Below are positions 47,659 to 57,376 of a stretch of DNA of 64,000 nt, piece after piece; positions within the stretch are counted from its first letter, which is position 1; each line of letters opens with the position of its first letter. The position numbers were made by a program, and so were the translations under genes. Source of the stretch: Burkholderiales bacterium (lineage in GTDB: Bacteria > Pseudomonadota > Gammaproteobacteria > Burkholderiales > Eutrophovitaceae); assembly GCA_035560005.1 (NCBI GenBank), contig DATMAN010000090.1:23955-87954 (forward strand), written 5' to 3'. Below the pieces are notes generated by a model. The model ran no database searches, was not told the origin of the DNA, and worked only from the letters and a program-made list of their open reading frames with translations.

Positions 47659-48030
47659 TCACTGCTCGGGGACAGTCACGCAGCGACGGTTCACGCAAGC
47701 CGCCTTCGGCTCCGGCAGCACGACACAGGCGCCCGCCCGCGGTTCACCGGAGAGCATCTCCTCGCGCAGGAAGTTGTATTCGAGCACCTTGGTCTGGATC
47801 TCCTCCCGCTTGGTCCAGGTGGAAAAGGCCACGTATTCCTCCGGTCCGCCGCAGGGCCGCGCGCCCAGTCCGATGACCCGGCAGTTGACGAGGTTCGAGC
47901 AGGGTGCCTCGCCGATGAGCTGCGCGATCTCGCGGCGCAGGCGCTCTGCGGCCTCGGCGTCGCTCTCCGCCCACGCCGCGCAGCCGCACAGCAGCCACAC
48001 CCCGGTAGCAGCAAAAAGAACGGCGCGCAT
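47659..48030 (-). CDS. Small secreted Cys-rich protein
   Basis: A 123-residue protein with a signal peptide (cleavage near AWAE, residue 21) and six Cys in the mature part (PCSNLVNCRVIGLGARPCGGPEEY... GACVVL... ACVNRRCVTV), likely disulfide-bonded in the periplasm. It resembles a betaproteobacterial family without assigned function. A TACACT box lies 8 bp before the ATG, so the message may be nearly leaderless. It begins the eda-kdgK operon, so a link to sugar-acid use is possible. Confidence 0.7.
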   Translation of the reverse strand: MRAVLFAATGVWLLCGCAAWAESDAEAAERLRREIAQLIGEAPCSNLVNCRVIGLGARPCGGPEEYVAFSTWTKREEIQTKVLEYNFLREEMLSGEPRAGACVVLPEPKAACVNRRCVTVPEQ

Positions 48031-48170
48031 GAGCGATCAGTGTAGCGCACGGCGTGCCGAGACGGCAGAGCGCCGCGCCATCTCCGGTCGAGCCGCGCCG
48101 CGGAACTTCGCGCCGCGCCCGGCGAGACGGGTGCCCGCGAGAACCTGAACGGCTCCCGCAGGACCCGCGC

Positions 48171-50612
48171 TCAGGCGGCCTGCTCGGCCCGCGGGGAGAA
48201 CTGCGCTCCGATCGCTTCGGCGAGCACGTCGTCCACCCGCTCGACGAAGACGAAGCGGATCTTGTCGCGCACTTCCTGCGGCACTTCCTCGACATCCTTG
48301 CGGTTGCGTGCTGGCAGCAGCACGGTCTGGATGCCCGCGCGCAGGGCGGCGAGCGTCTTTTCCTTCACGCCGCCGATGGGCAGTACCAGCCCGCGCAGCG
48401 AGATCTCGCCGGTCATCGCCACGTCGTGGCGCACCGGCTTGCCGGTCAGCAGCGAGACAAGCGCGGTGAACATCGCCACGCCCGCGCTGGGGCCGTCCTT
48501 GGGCGTGGCCCCGGCCGGCACGTGCACGTGAATGTCGCTCTTTTCCAGCAGCTCGGTCGAAACGCCCAGCTCGGCGGCACGCGCCTTGGCCAGCGAAAGC
48601 GCGGCCTGCGCGCTCTCCTTCATCACCTCGCCGAGCTGGCCGGTAAGAATCAGCTTGCCCGAGCCGGGCACGCGCGAGGCCTCGATGAACAGGATGTCGC
48701 CGCCAACCGGCGTCCAGGCGAGCCCGGTGGCCACGCCCGGCACCGCGGTGCGCATCGCCACCTCGTTTTCGTAGCGGCGCGGGCCGAGGATCGCGGCAAG
48801 ATCCGAGGGCTCGATACGCACGCTCTGCACACTGCCTTCGGCGATTTTCATTGCGCTGTGGCGGAATACCGCGCCGATCTCGCGTTCCAGATTGCGCACG
48901 CCGGCCTCGCGCGTGTAGTCCCGGATGATGGCGCGGATCGTCTCATCCGGGATCTCGCACTGCCCGGGCTCGAGCCCGTTGGCCTCGAGCTGGCGCTTGA
49001 CCAGGTAGCGTTTGGCGATCTGCAGCTTTTCCTCCTCGGTATAGCCGGGAAGCTGAATCACTTCCATGCGGTCGCGCAACGGTCCGGGGATGGTTTCCAG
49101 CATGTTCGCCGTGGCGATGAACATCACCTTCGACAGGTCGAAGGGCAGCGCCAGATAATTGTCCCGGAACGTCGAGTTCTGCTCCGGATCGAGCACTTCG
49201 AGCAGCGCCGAGGCCGGATCGCCGTGGAAGCCGCCGACCCCCAGCTTGTCGATCTCGTCGAGCATCATCACCGGATTGCGCGTTCCGGCCTTGCGGATCG
49301 CCTGGATGACATTGCCGGGCAGCGCGCCCACGTACGTGCGCCGGTGGCCGCGGATCTCGGCTTCGTCGTGCGTGCCGCCGAGCGAGACGCGCACGAATTT
49401 GCGCCCCATCGCGCGCGCGATCGACTGACCGAGCGAGGTCTTCCCCACGCCGGGCGGGCCGACGAAACACAGGATCGGGCTCTTGCCGGACGGATTGAGC
49501 TTGCGCACCGCCAGAAACTCCAGGATCCGGCGCTTGATCTTTTCCAGGCCGTAGTGGTCCTCCTCGAGGATCCGGCGCGCCTCGTTGATGTCGATGCGGT
49601 CCTCCGACTCCCTGGACCAGGGCAGCTCGATCAGCCAGTCGAGATAAGTGCGCACCATCGAGTACTCGCCCGCCGACTCGTTCATGCGCTGCAGGCGCTT
49701 GAGTTCCTTGCGCGCCTGCTTGTCGGCCTCTTCAGGCATCTTCGCTTCGTCGATCGCCTTGGCGAGTTCCTCCAGCTCTTCGGCGTTGTCGTCGGTCTCG
49801 CCGAGCTGTTTCTGGATCGCGCGCATCTGCTCGCGCAACAGCATCTCGCGCGAGCGCTCTTCCATCGCTTCCTTGGTCTTCTGATCGATCTCGTGCGAGA
49901 TCTTGAGGACCTCGATGCGGTGCGCGAGGTGCGCGAGCACCTTGTCCATGCGCGTCTTGAGATCGAAGGTCTCCAGCAACGTCTGCTTCTGCTCGATGTC
50001 CAGATCCATGAAGCCGGCGATCATGTCGGCGAGCTGATTCGGAGAGGAAATCGAGCGCAGCGCGTTGCCCAGTTCCGCCGGCGCCTGCGGCAGGTACTGG
50101 AGCGCCTCCGCCGCGCGCTCCTTCATTTGCAGCGCGCGGGCCTCGATCTCGGCGTCGTGCGACTCGACTTCCTCGATGCGCTGCACGCGTGCCACCATGA
50201 ACGGCCAGCCGTCTAGAAACTGCAGCACGCGAAAGCGAGCCTGCCCCTGGCTGACGACATGATGGGTGCCGTCCGGCGTGGTGAGGTAGCGCAGAATGTT
50301 GGCCACGGTGCCCACCCAGTGCAGATCGTTCGGCCCGGGGTTGTCGTTCGCCGGGTCACGCTGCAGCAGAAAACCGAGCTGGCTCTGCGTGCGCGCGGCC
50401 TCCTGCGCGGCCGCCACGGAGCGTTCGCGCCGCATCGAAATGGGAAGAATCACGCCCGGAAACAGCACGACGTTGCGTACCGGGACGACGATCAGCGCAT
50501 CCGGGGGCAGCGGCTTCGCAGCGCTCGCCGCGCCCTCCTGGGCCGCGGGTGCGGCATTCACCGTAAGGCCTGGGTTGTCCAGCGCTTGCTGGCGCATTGC
50601 ATCGCTATTCAT
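48171..50612 (-). CDS. lon: ATP-dependent protease Lon
   Basis: An 813-residue LonA, which degrades misfolded and regulatory proteins. The N-terminal domain (about 40-235) is LIVVPVRNVVLFPGVILPI-type, the ATPase has GPPGVGKTSLGQSIA and LDEIDKLG, and the protease dyad is Ser in PKDGPSAGVAMFTAL and Lys in GGVKEKTLAALRAG. The start is the ATG at 50612, 2 bp after the hsp20 stop; a GTG at 50618 overlaps that stop by 4 bp (GTGA). It is transcribed with hsp20 from a sigma-32-type promoter. Confidence 0.96.
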   Translation of the reverse strand: MNSDAMRQQALDNPGLTVNAAPAAQEGAASAAKPLPPDALIVVPVRNVVLFPGVILPISMRRERSVAAAQEAARTQSQLGFLLQRDPANDNPGPNDLHWVGTVANILRYLTTPDGTHHVVSQGQARFRVLQFLDGWPFMVARVQRIEEVESHDAEIEARALQMKERAAEALQYLPQAPAELGNALRSISSPNQLADMIAGFMDLDIEQKQTLLETFDLKTRMDKVLAHLAHRIEVLKISHEIDQKTKEAMEERSREMLLREQMRAIQKQLGETDDNAEELEELAKAIDEAKMPEEADKQARKELKRLQRMNESAGEYSMVRTYLDWLIELPWSRESEDRIDINEARRILEEDHYGLEKIKRRILEFLAVRKLNPSGKSPILCFVGPPGVGKTSLGQSIARAMGRKFVRVSLGGTHDEAEIRGHRRTYVGALPGNVIQAIRKAGTRNPVMMLDEIDKLGVGGFHGDPASALLEVLDPEQNSTFRDNYLALPFDLSKVMFIATANMLETIPGPLRDRMEVIQLPGYTEEEKLQIAKRYLVKRQLEANGLEPGQCEIPDETIRAIIRDYTREAGVRNLEREIGAVFRHSAMKIAEGSVQSVRIEPSDLAAILGPRRYENEVAMRTAVPGVATGLAWTPVGGDILFIEASRVPGSGKLILTGQLGEVMKESAQAALSLAKARAAELGVSTELLEKSDIHVHVPAGATPKDGPSAGVAMFTALVSLLTGKPVRHDVAMTGEISLRGLVLPIGGVKEKTLAALRAGIQTVLLPARNRKDVEEVPQEVRDKIRFVFVERVDDVLAEAIGAQFSPRAEQAA

Positions 50613-50614
50613 GT

Positions 50615-51034
50615 TCACGTTCCCCGTACGCCGCGCTTGGCGAAAAGCAGGACCAGGCAGCCGTTGGCGAGTTCCTGCCGGACCATGTCCAGCGGCATCC
50701 CCGTCAGCTCGATGTGGCGCTCGAACCTTCCATGCGGAATCTCCAGGCGGCGGATCGCCGCCGCGCTCCCGCAGGGAAGCGGTCGCTCGCCAATGACGGA
50801 CAGCACGGCGCCGTCGAAGCTCACTTGAACGTTCTCGGGCGATACGCCCGGAAGGGCGACCAGAATGACGAGTTCCTGTTCGGTCTCGAACACGTCCACT
50901 GGCGGTTCCCAGGCAGGCCGAGTGTTCAGCGTCCGGCCCGCCGGCTGGAAGAACTGGCGGTGCATGCGTTCCGCGCGGTCCAGCAGATCGACCGCCTCGG
51001 CCCACATCCAGTCGCGAAGATCCCTGGATTTCAT
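50615..51034 (-). CDS. Small heat shock protein (Hsp20 family)
   Basis: A 139-residue alpha-crystallin-type holdase that binds unfolding proteins. The domain (about 45-135) has WEPPVDVFETEQELVILVALPGVSPENVQVSFDGAVLSVIGER and ends with GCLVLLFAK. The C-terminal IxI motif is missing, which may affect oligomers. The ATG at 51034 is preferred to one at 51091 because the predicted transcript starts near 51092, and AGGA precedes it. It is followed directly by lon. Confidence 0.9.
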   Translation of the reverse strand: MKSRDLRDWMWAEAVDLLDRAERMHRQFFQPAGRTLNTRPAWEPPVDVFETEQELVILVALPGVSPENVQVSFDGAVLSVIGERPLPCGSAAAIRRLEIPHGRFERHIELTGMPLDMVRQELANGCLVLLFAKRGVRGT

Positions 51035-51098
51035 GGTGTTGCGTTGTCCTTTCACGGCCCGCCAGACAAGGTCCCGCGCCGAGCGGTCCATGACCCTG

Positions 51099-51127
51099 AA
51101 ATGGGCACGACACGGGGGCTTTTCAAC
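51099..51127 (-). promoter_or_regulatory. Sigma-32 (RpoH)-type heat-shock promoter of hsp20-lon
   Basis: Minus strand: GTTGAAA (51127 to 51121; consensus CTTGAAA, 6 of 7), 14-bp spacer, GCCCATTT (51106 to 51099; consensus CCCCATNT, 7 of 8). Predicted start near 51092. Confidence 0.7.
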
Positions 51128-51252
51128 CGGTCACGGCGTCCCGCACCAGCCGACGCACGGCGCACGAACTGCACCCGACCGCCGCGGCCGGATCGGCGTT
51201 CCTGCCCGCGGGTTTATCATCGGGGGGTGAACACGACGAAGCCGGAGCCTTC

Positions 51253-51591
51253 ATGTCCTGGCTGTGGTTGAAGTCCGTGCCGTGGGGCACCATCCTGGCC
51301 AGCGCGCCCGCGCTGGTGGACAGCGCGCGCAAGCTGCTCGAGCGGCGCACACAGACCGCGCCGCCTCCGGGCACCGGCGCCTCCGACCCGACCCTGCTCG
51401 GGCAGCGGATTCAGGCGCTCGAGGCGCGCCAGCAGCAGATGGCCGAGTTGCTGGAGTCGCTCGCGAGAAACAACGAACAGCTCACCGCCGCCGTGCAGTA
51501 CCTGCGCGCACGGGCGGCGTGGAACTTCAGGATCGCCGTGGTACTGGCACTCGCGGTGGCCGGCCTGGCGCTCCGGGTGCTGTACGGCTGA
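51253..51591 (+). CDS. Small coiled-coil protein with C-terminal membrane helix
   Basis: A 112-residue protein of unknown function. A helical segment (about 5-35), a Pro-rich linker, a coiled coil (LGQRIQALEARQQQMAELLESLARNNEQL) and a C-terminal membrane helix (FRIAVVLALAVAGLALRVLYG) suggest a tail-anchored protein. GGAG precedes the ATG. It converges with the RRM gene, 3 bp between the stops. Confidence 0.72.
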   Translation: MSWLWLKSVPWGTILASAPALVDSARKLLERRTQTAPPPGTGASDPTLLGQRIQALEARQQQMAELLESLARNNEQLTAAVQYLRARAAWNFRIAVVLALAVAGLALRVLYG

Positions 51592-51594
51592 TGC

Positions 51595-51858
51595 CTAGCG
51601 CCGGCGGCCGCGCTCGGGACGTTCGCGCGCCTCGTTGACACGCAACACCTGCCCCTTGAACTCCCTGCCGTTCAAGGCGGTGATCGCGGCGATCGAGTGA
51701 TTGCGTCCGGGCATCTCGACGAAGCCGAAACCCTTGGGCTTGCCCGAGAACAGCTCGCGCTTGACTTCGGTGGATTTGACCTGTCCGAAGGGCCTGAACA
51801 GTTCGGCGAGATCGGTTTCGGTGACTTCAGCGGCGAGATTGCCAACAAAGATATTCAT
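51595..51858 (-). CDS. RNA-binding protein with one RRM domain
   Basis: An 87-residue single-RRM protein of the bacterial Rbp type. RNP2 is NIFVGNLAAEV and RNP1 is KGFGFVEM. It ends with a basic Arg-rich tail. GGAGG precedes the ATG. It lies 33 bp after rhlE in the same direction, so the two RNA-remodelling proteins are likely cotranscribed, as in cold-adaptation operons. Confidence 0.9.
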   Translation of the reverse strand: MNIFVGNLAAEVTETDLAELFRPFGQVKSTEVKRELFSGKPKGFGFVEMPGRNHSIAAITALNGREFKGQVLRVNEARERPERGRRR

Positions 51859-51891
51859 GTCAATGCCTCCAGTGATCGACTGTTTGCTTGC

Positions 51892-53343
51892 TCAACTGTC
51901 CCGACCCACGCCGAACAACGCGGCAACGGCGCGCAACGCGCTGTGCAACTGGCTTCGCGGTTGCGCTTGCGGCGCACCGTGCGCCGGGCGCGTTTTGGCG
52001 ATTGCGCGCGGCTCAGCGGCGGCGCCGCGGCGTTTGCGGTTTCGCCCTCCTTCGTTGCTGCGCTTGGCGTCGCCCGCGGGTGGCGGTTGCCGGCCTGTCT
52101 TGCGCGCACCGGCTGCCTGCGGGCGGCGTTCGGTGCGCCGGCCGTGGGAGCGGGATTGCCGCTCCTGCGAAGACTCGCGCGCATGGCGCTCCATGGCGCA
52201 GGGCGCGGAGCCGCGTTCGAATCCGGGCACCGCGATCCGCTCGACATGCCGGCCGATCAGCCGCTCGATATCCTTCAGGAGCCCCTCTTCCTCCCCGCTC
52301 ACCAGCGAAGCGGCCACACCGGCCCTGCCGGCCCGCCCCGTTCGGCCGATGCGATGGACGTAGTCTTCGGGGGTGTCGGGCAGCTCGTAGTTCACCACGT
52401 GCGGCAGTTCCTCGATGTCCAGCCCCCGCGCCGCAATGTCGGTGGCCACCAGCACGCGCACGCCGCCGTTCCTGAAATCCTCCAGCGCGCGGCTGCGCGC
52501 GCCCTGGCTCTTGTTTCCGTGAATCGCGGCCGTGCCGATGCCGTCCTTCTGCAACTGTTCGGCCAGCCGGTTGGCGCCGTGCTTGGTGCGGGTGAACACG
52601 AGGACCTGCCGCCAGTCGCCCGAGCCGATCAGATGCGACAGCAGCGCGCGCTTGCGCGCCTTGTCCACCGGATGCACGACCTGGGTGATGAGTTCGGCGG
52701 TGGCTTTCTGGCGCGCGACCGCGATCGTGACCGGCTGCCGCAAGAACGAGTCGGCCAGGCCGCGGATCTCGCGCGGAAAGGTGGCGGAGAAGAACAGGTT
52801 CTGCCGGTTCGCCGGCAGCAGTCCCAGTATGCGGCGAAGCGCGGGGGCAAATCCCATGTCCAGCATGCGATCGGCCTCGTCGAGCACCAGGAATTGCACC
52901 TTCGAAAGGTCTGCCGTTCGGCTTCCCGCGTGGTCGAGCAGACGGCCTGGCGTCGCGACCAGGATGTCCACGCCGCGCTGGAGCGCCTGGATCTGCGGAT
53001 TGATGTTCACTCCGCCGAAAACCGCGGTCGAGCGCACTTTCAGATGGCGGCCGTAGGTGCGCACGCTTTCCTCGACCTGCGCCGCCAGCTCCCGGGTCGG
53101 CGTCAGGATGAGCGCGCGCACGCAGTGGTTGGCGGCGGGTTTGGCGGCCAGCATCTGCAGCAGCGGCAGAACGAAGCTTGCCGTCTTCCCGGTGCCTGTC
53201 TGGGCGCCGACGATCACGTCCTTGCCCTGGAGGACCACGGGTATGGCCTGCGCCTGGACCGCAGTGGGGTGCGCGTAGCCCTCGTCGGCAACAGCGCGGA
53301 CAAGCTCGGCGCGCAGGCCGAGCGCTTCAAATGAAGTGCTGAT
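51892..53343 (-). CDS. rhlE: DEAD-box RNA helicase RhlE with non-canonical start
   Basis: A DEAD-box helicase of 483 residues if it starts at the ATC at 53343 ([22 protein letters not shown]). The sequence before the first ATG-like codon, the GTG at 53238, clearly codes the Q-motif: [21 protein letters not shown]. Motif I is AQTGTGKT, then [14 protein letters not shown] and [10 protein letters not shown]. No ATG, GTG or TTG lies between an in-frame TAG (53373-53371) and the Q-motif. AGGAG ends 6 bp before the ATC. A basic Arg/Lys tail ends the protein. Transcribed with the RRM gene from a promoter at 53480-53508. Confidence 0.85.
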   Translation of the reverse strand: MSTSFEALGLRAELVRAVADEGYAHPTAVQAQAIPVVLQGKDVIVGAQTGTGKTASFVLPLLQMLAAKPAANHCVRALILTPTRELAAQVEESVRTYGRHLKVRSTAVFGGVNINPQIQALQRGVDILVATPGRLLDHAGSRTADLSKVQFLVLDEADRMLDMGFAPALRRILGLLPANRQNLFFSATFPREIRGLADSFLRQPVTIAVARQKATAELITQVVHPVDKARKRALLSHLIGSGDWRQVLVFTRTKHGANRLAEQLQKDGIGTAAIHGNKSQGARSRALEDFRNGGVRVLVATDIAARGLDIEELPHVVNYELPDTPEDYVHRIGRTGRAGRAGVAASLVSGEEEGLLKDIERLIGRHVERIAVPGFERGSAPCAMERHARESSQERQSRSHGRRTERRPQAAGARKTGRQPPPAGDAKRSNEGGRNRKRRGAAAEPRAIAKTRPAHGAPQAQPRSQLHSALRAVAALFGVGRDS

Positions 53344-53479
53344 GAGAATCTCCTGAATCGGCCTGCCGGACTATCGCGTCCGGAACCGGTTCAGGCAGAT
53401 AACGTCAAGCTGGAATTCGAGGGGGAAACCACGAAAGGCGGCACGCGGACCGGATGACGCGAGTAAGTGCCTGACGCGC

Positions 53480-53508
53480 ACTATACAGGCCGCGCGCCCG
53501 ATTGTCTC
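53480..53508 (-). promoter_or_regulatory. Sigma-70-type promoter of rhlE-RRM
   Basis: Minus strand: GAGACA (53508 to 53503), 17-bp spacer ending in TG, TATAGT (53485 to 53480). Preceded by an A8 tract. Predicted leader of about 130 nt to the rhlE start. Confidence 0.6.
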
Positions 53509-53569
53509 GGCTTTTTTTTGCGTGAGGGCGTGAGCGTCGCGCGACCATCGCGCGTGGCTGCAGCTTTGT

Positions 53570-54316
53570 TCAATCCTGTACGCCCGCGGCCCACAGGATT
53601 CCGCCGAGCAGATGCTGCAAGAAAAGCGGCTCGCCGTAGGTCTCCACGGTATGGCCCAGCGCGGTGTACCACGCGCGGCCGCCTTCGAACTCCTGGCACC
53701 AGGCCATCGGATGGCGGCTGCTCATCGTTCCGCCCGCATAGCTGCGTTCGTCGATGACGAGCAGGACACGGGCAACGGCCGGATCCTCGCGGAAGTTGTA
53801 CCACTCGTCGCGCCGCTGCCACTCGGGCGGAAGATGCAGGGTCGACGGATGCGCGGGATCCACGACTCTCAGGATCGCCGGCTGGATGCGCGGGTGGCTC
53901 TTGAAGTAGGCGCCGACCAGCCGCCCGTACCACGGCCAGTCGTATTCGGTATCGCTCGCGGAATGCACGCCGACGAATCCGCCGCCGCGACGCACGAAGC
54001 GCTCGAATGCCGCCTCCTGCGCGGAGTCAAGCACGTCCCCGCTGGTATTGAGAAAGACCACCACGCGATAGTGCGCGAGACTCTGGTCGGTGAACGCCGT
54101 CGCATCTTCGGTCGCATGTACCCGGAAGCCGTGCCGGCGGCCGAGCGTCTGGACCGCCGCCACGCCGGCGGCGATCGACTCGTGCCGGTACCCGGCCGTC
54201 TTGCTGAACACCAGCACCGCAAACTCGTCCGAGTGCGCCGCATCACCGGCCAGCGCCATACAGACTCCCAAAACGATCCCCGCACCCTTGCGGGCTGCCA
54301 AGAGGAGGCGGGTCAT
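53570..54316 (-). CDS. ThuA-domain protein, secreted
   Basis: A 248-residue protein with signal peptide (LGVCMALAGDAAHS) and a ThuA/class I glutamine-amidotransferase-like fold. Marks are VLVFSKTAGYRHESI, VVVFLNTSGDVLD, RRGGGFVGVHSASDTEYDWPWYGRLVGAYFKSHP and the ending ALGHTVETYGEPLFLQHLLGGILWAAG. These proteins often occur in sugar metabolism or as domains in carbohydrate-acting proteins; the exact role is unknown. It lies upstream of rhlE but 226 bp away. Confidence 0.88.
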   Translation of the reverse strand: MTRLLLAARKGAGIVLGVCMALAGDAAHSDEFAVLVFSKTAGYRHESIAAGVAAVQTLGRRHGFRVHATEDATAFTDQSLAHYRVVVFLNTSGDVLDSAQEAAFERFVRRGGGFVGVHSASDTEYDWPWYGRLVGAYFKSHPRIQPAILRVVDPAHPSTLHLPPEWQRRDEWYNFREDPAVARVLLVIDERSYAGGTMSSRHPMAWCQEFEGGRAWYTALGHTVETYGEPLFLQHLLGGILWAAGVQD

Positions 54317-54447
54317 GTGGTTATCGAGCCGCTGACCGGAGTGGCGCGGCGCAGTGCGCTGCTCGCGTTCATGGCCCGGGCCCCGTCATGCAGGCGCGCG
54401 CGGAACGATCAGCGCGCAACCCTGCCGCGAGCGCTGTCCGGCCTGCG

Positions 54448-57288
54448 TCACCCACAGGCGCCGATCGCTCCGCAGGCGGTGCAGAACTCGCAGCCGTCCT
54501 TGCGGATGACGGTGGCGTTGCCACACTCGGCGCAGCGCTTCCCCGGGAGCACGCGCAGCCCTTCTTCGTCTTCGCGCGCCGCCTCCGGAATCTCCAGCAC
54601 GCCCATCTCGTTCACCGGATAGCCGCGCTCGTCGAGCACGCCGAGCATGGCGTAGCGGTGGATGACGAGGCGCGCGACGTAGGCCACGGTGCTCGGCCAG
54701 TTCTGCTGGCGGTTCTCTGCGGGCACGCGCGCCATGAAGTCGCCAAGCGGCTCGGCGTAGTTGAGAAGCTTTCTGAGCTTCATGCCGATCCAGGCCGGAT
54801 CGATCACACGCATGTCGAGCGAGAGCAGCTTGCACAGCCCGTCGAGCGCGCGCGGATAGGTGCCGGCCATCCATATCGAATAAGGCCGCCGCTGTCCGGA
54901 GGGCAGCACCAGCTCCTTGAGGATCAGCACGAAGTCGTCGCCGGAGTTGGGATTGAGCACGTCCACCGACCACGACATGGTGCCGTCGGTGCCGGTCTTC
55001 GGTTCCTTCTTCGCGAACAGCGCGTCGAGCACCGGGGAACGTTCGTCGGGTGCGGCGAGCGCTCCGAGCTGCTCCACGCGCCAGCTCACGATGCGCGCGA
55101 ACGCGGCGACCACGCTGGGCACGCGCTGCGGCTTGCCGTCCGGCGGCATCGGACAGTCGAAGGCGTCGTCGCCCGCGGTCTTCGACAGGATCGCGAGCTT
55201 CATGCGCAGCCACGCCTTGTCGCGCGCCCGCATGTCCATCGACAGCGTCTTGGCCACTGCGCCCAGGCCGCGCGGCTGCTCCGCGCCGTTGACCCACACT
55301 TCGAACGGATGCGGGCCGCCGTTGTCCACGTGGCCGACGAAGATCGCGAACTGTCCGAACGGCGACTCGACCATGTAGGTCCACGCCGGGTTGCCGGCGG
55401 GCAGTTTCGGCCGCCCCGGCCAGCGCAGGCTGGCAAGCGCCGGGGCGGGTGCGGCATCCAGCCGGATGCGGCGGTCCGCTTCCGAGGTATCGAGATCGCT
55501 GGGCGCTTCTTCGTGCGGCGTCGTCGACAGCACCGCGCCGAGCACGCGGTTGGGCCGATAAGTGGTGATGCCCTTCAACCCCGCCTTCCAGGCCTCGAAG
55601 TACAGATCCTTGAAATCCTCGTACGGATAGTCCTCGGGGACGTTCACCGTCTTGCTGATGGCCGAGTCGATCAGGGGGTTGACCGCCGCCACCATGCGCA
55701 TGTGGTCCAGAGCGGAAATCTCCAGCGCCGTCACGAACTGCGGCGGCAGCTTGCCCACGTCTCCCCCGAGCCGCTTGTAGAGGCGCCAGGCGTGATCTTC
55801 CACGTCGTAGACCTTGTGCGAGCCGTCCGGCTCGCGCTTCTTGCGCTGGTAGGTCCAGGAGTACGGCGGCTCGATGCCGTTGGAGGCGTTGTCGGCGAAC
55901 GCCAGCGAGATCGTGCCGGTCGGCGCGATCGACAGCAGGTGCGAGTTGCGCAGCCCGTGGCTGCGGATGCGCTCCTTCAGCGCCGCCGGCAATCGCGAGG
56001 CGAAACGCGGCGGCGCCAGGTACCGGTCCGCGTCGAGCAGCGGAAAAGCGCCCTTCTCGATGGCAAGGTCGACAGAGGCGCCGTAGGCCTCGTCGCGCAT
56101 GCGCTCGGCGATCCGTGCCGCCATGGCCCGCGCCTCTTCGGTGTCGTAGCGCAGCCCGAGCATGATCAGCGCGTCGCCCAGCCCGGTGAAGCCCAGGCCG
56201 ATGCGCCTCTTGTTGCGCGCTTCCAGCGCCTGCTGCGGCAGCGGCCACACGGTGGCGTCGAGCACGTTGTCCAGCATGCGCACCGCCACGCGCACGACCC
56301 TGGCGAATGCCTCGAAGTCGAAACGCGCCTTTGCAGTGAACGGATGGGACACGAATGACGTGAGGTTCACGCTGCCGAGGCAGCAACAACCGTAGGCCGG
56401 CAGCATTTGCTCGCCGCACGGGTTGCTCGCCTCGATCGTCTCGCAGTAGGAAAGGTTGTTGTCGGCGTTGACGCGGTCGATGAAGATCACGCCGGGCTCG
56501 GCATGGTCGTAGGTCGAGTCCATGATCTGCTTCCACAGATCGCGCGCCTTGACCGTGCGATAGATCCACAGACCATCGGCCCGCTGCTTCGCGACCGCTG
56601 CGGCTTCGCGCGGATGCGGCGGCACCTTGTGCACCAGCTCCCAGTCTGCGTCCGCTTCCACCGCGCGCATGAAGGCATCGGTGACCGTGACGCTGATGTT
56701 GAAGTTGCGCAGGCTGCCGTCGTCCTTGGCGTGGATGAACTGTTCGATGTCGGGATGATCGCAGCGCAGGATGCCCATCTGTGCGCCGCGCCGGGCGCCG
56801 GCCGATTCCACCGTCTCGCAGCTCTGATCGAACACCCGCATGTAGGACACGGGGCCGCTGGCGCTGCTCTGGGTGCCGCGCACCAGCGCGCCGTGCGGGC
56901 GGATCGCGGAGAAGTCGTAGCCAACCCCGCCGCCGCGGCGCATGGTTTCCGCCGCTTCCATCAGCGCGACGTAGATGCCGGGCTTGCCGTCCACCGTCTC
57001 CGATACCGAGTCGCCGACCGGCTGCACGAAGCAGTTGATGAGGGTGGCCGCGAGCTGGGTACCGGCGGCGGAATTGATGCGCCCGGCTGGGATGAAGCCG
57101 TTCTCCAGCGCCTCGAAGAACACCGGCTCCCACTTCGCCGGCTCCTTCTCCACCGCGGCCAGCGCGCGCGCCACGCGCCGGCGCACGTCCTGCGCCGTCG
57201 CTTCGTCGCCCTTCGCGTATTTTTCGCGCAGCACGTCCAGGCTGACTTGCTGAGGCGCGAGCGAAAGATGCGGGTCGTTTGCTTTCAT
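54448..57288 (-). CDS. nrdJ: Adenosylcobalamin-dependent ribonucleotide reductase
   Basis: A 946-residue class II reductase making dNDPs. The radical site is in [17 protein letters not shown], substrate loops include GGGVGYDFS and [24 protein letters not shown]-terminal zinc-type finger is CAECGN...CEFCTACG, with extra Cys for disulfide exchange. Two TSCPD-like modules (about 640-870; motifs [25 protein letters not shown] and [20 protein letters not shown]) extend it. Class II enzymes work with or without oxygen. No B12 riboswitch fits in the 88-bp gap upstream. Confidence 0.94.
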   Translation of the reverse strand: MKANDPHLSLAPQQVSLDVLREKYAKGDEATAQDVRRRVARALAAVEKEPAKWEPVFFEALENGFIPAGRINSAAGTQLAATLINCFVQPVGDSVSETVDGKPGIYVALMEAAETMRRGGGVGYDFSAIRPHGALVRGTQSSASGPVSYMRVFDQSCETVESAGARRGAQMGILRCDHPDIEQFIHAKDDGSLRNFNISVTVTDAFMRAVEADADWELVHKVPPHPREAAAVAKQRADGLWIYRTVKARDLWKQIMDSTYDHAEPGVIFIDRVNADNNLSYCETIEASNPCGEQMLPAYGCCCLGSVNLTSFVSHPFTAKARFDFEAFARVVRVAVRMLDNVLDATVWPLPQQALEARNKRRIGLGFTGLGDALIMLGLRYDTEEARAMAARIAERMRDEAYGASVDLAIEKGAFPLLDADRYLAPPRFASRLPAALKERIRSHGLRNSHLLSIAPTGTISLAFADNASNGIEPPYSWTYQRKKREPDGSHKVYDVEDHAWRLYKRLGGDVGKLPPQFVTALEISALDHMRMVAAVNPLIDSAISKTVNVPEDYPYEDFKDLYFEAWKAGLKGITTYRPNRVLGAVLSTTPHEEAPSDLDTSEADRRIRLDAAPAPALASLRWPGRPKLPAGNPAWTYMVESPFGQFAIFVGHVDNGGPHPFEVWVNGAEQPRGLGAVAKTLSMDMRARDKAWLRMKLAILSKTAGDDAFDCPMPPDGKPQRVPSVVAAFARIVSWRVEQLGALAAPDERSPVLDALFAKKEPKTGTDGTMSWSVDVLNPNSGDDFVLILKELVLPSGQRRPYSIWMAGTYPRALDGLCKLLSLDMRVIDPAWIGMKLRKLLNYAEPLGDFMARVPAENRQQNWPSTVAYVARLVIHRYAMLGVLDERGYPVNEMGVLEIPEAAREDEEGLRVLPGKRCAECGNATVIRKDGCEFCTACGAIGACG

Positions 57289-57376
57289 CGCTGGATGTCT
57301 CGTCGTGTGCCGATCATACGCCTGCGTTGGAACCCTGCAACATCCAACCCCTGATGCAGTCCAGACGCGAGATCCG

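Noticed and set aside
48054..50216. Long plus-strand open frame opposite lon
   Set aside because: Shadow of lon codon bias, Arg/His-rich and without motif.
52211..52230. tRNA-like GTTCGAATCC string
   Set aside because: It lies inside the rhlE coding region with no cloverleaf around it.
57289..57376. Cobalamin riboswitch before nrdJ
   Set aside because: The gap is only 88 bp and shows no B12-box; riboswitches of this class need about 200 nt.
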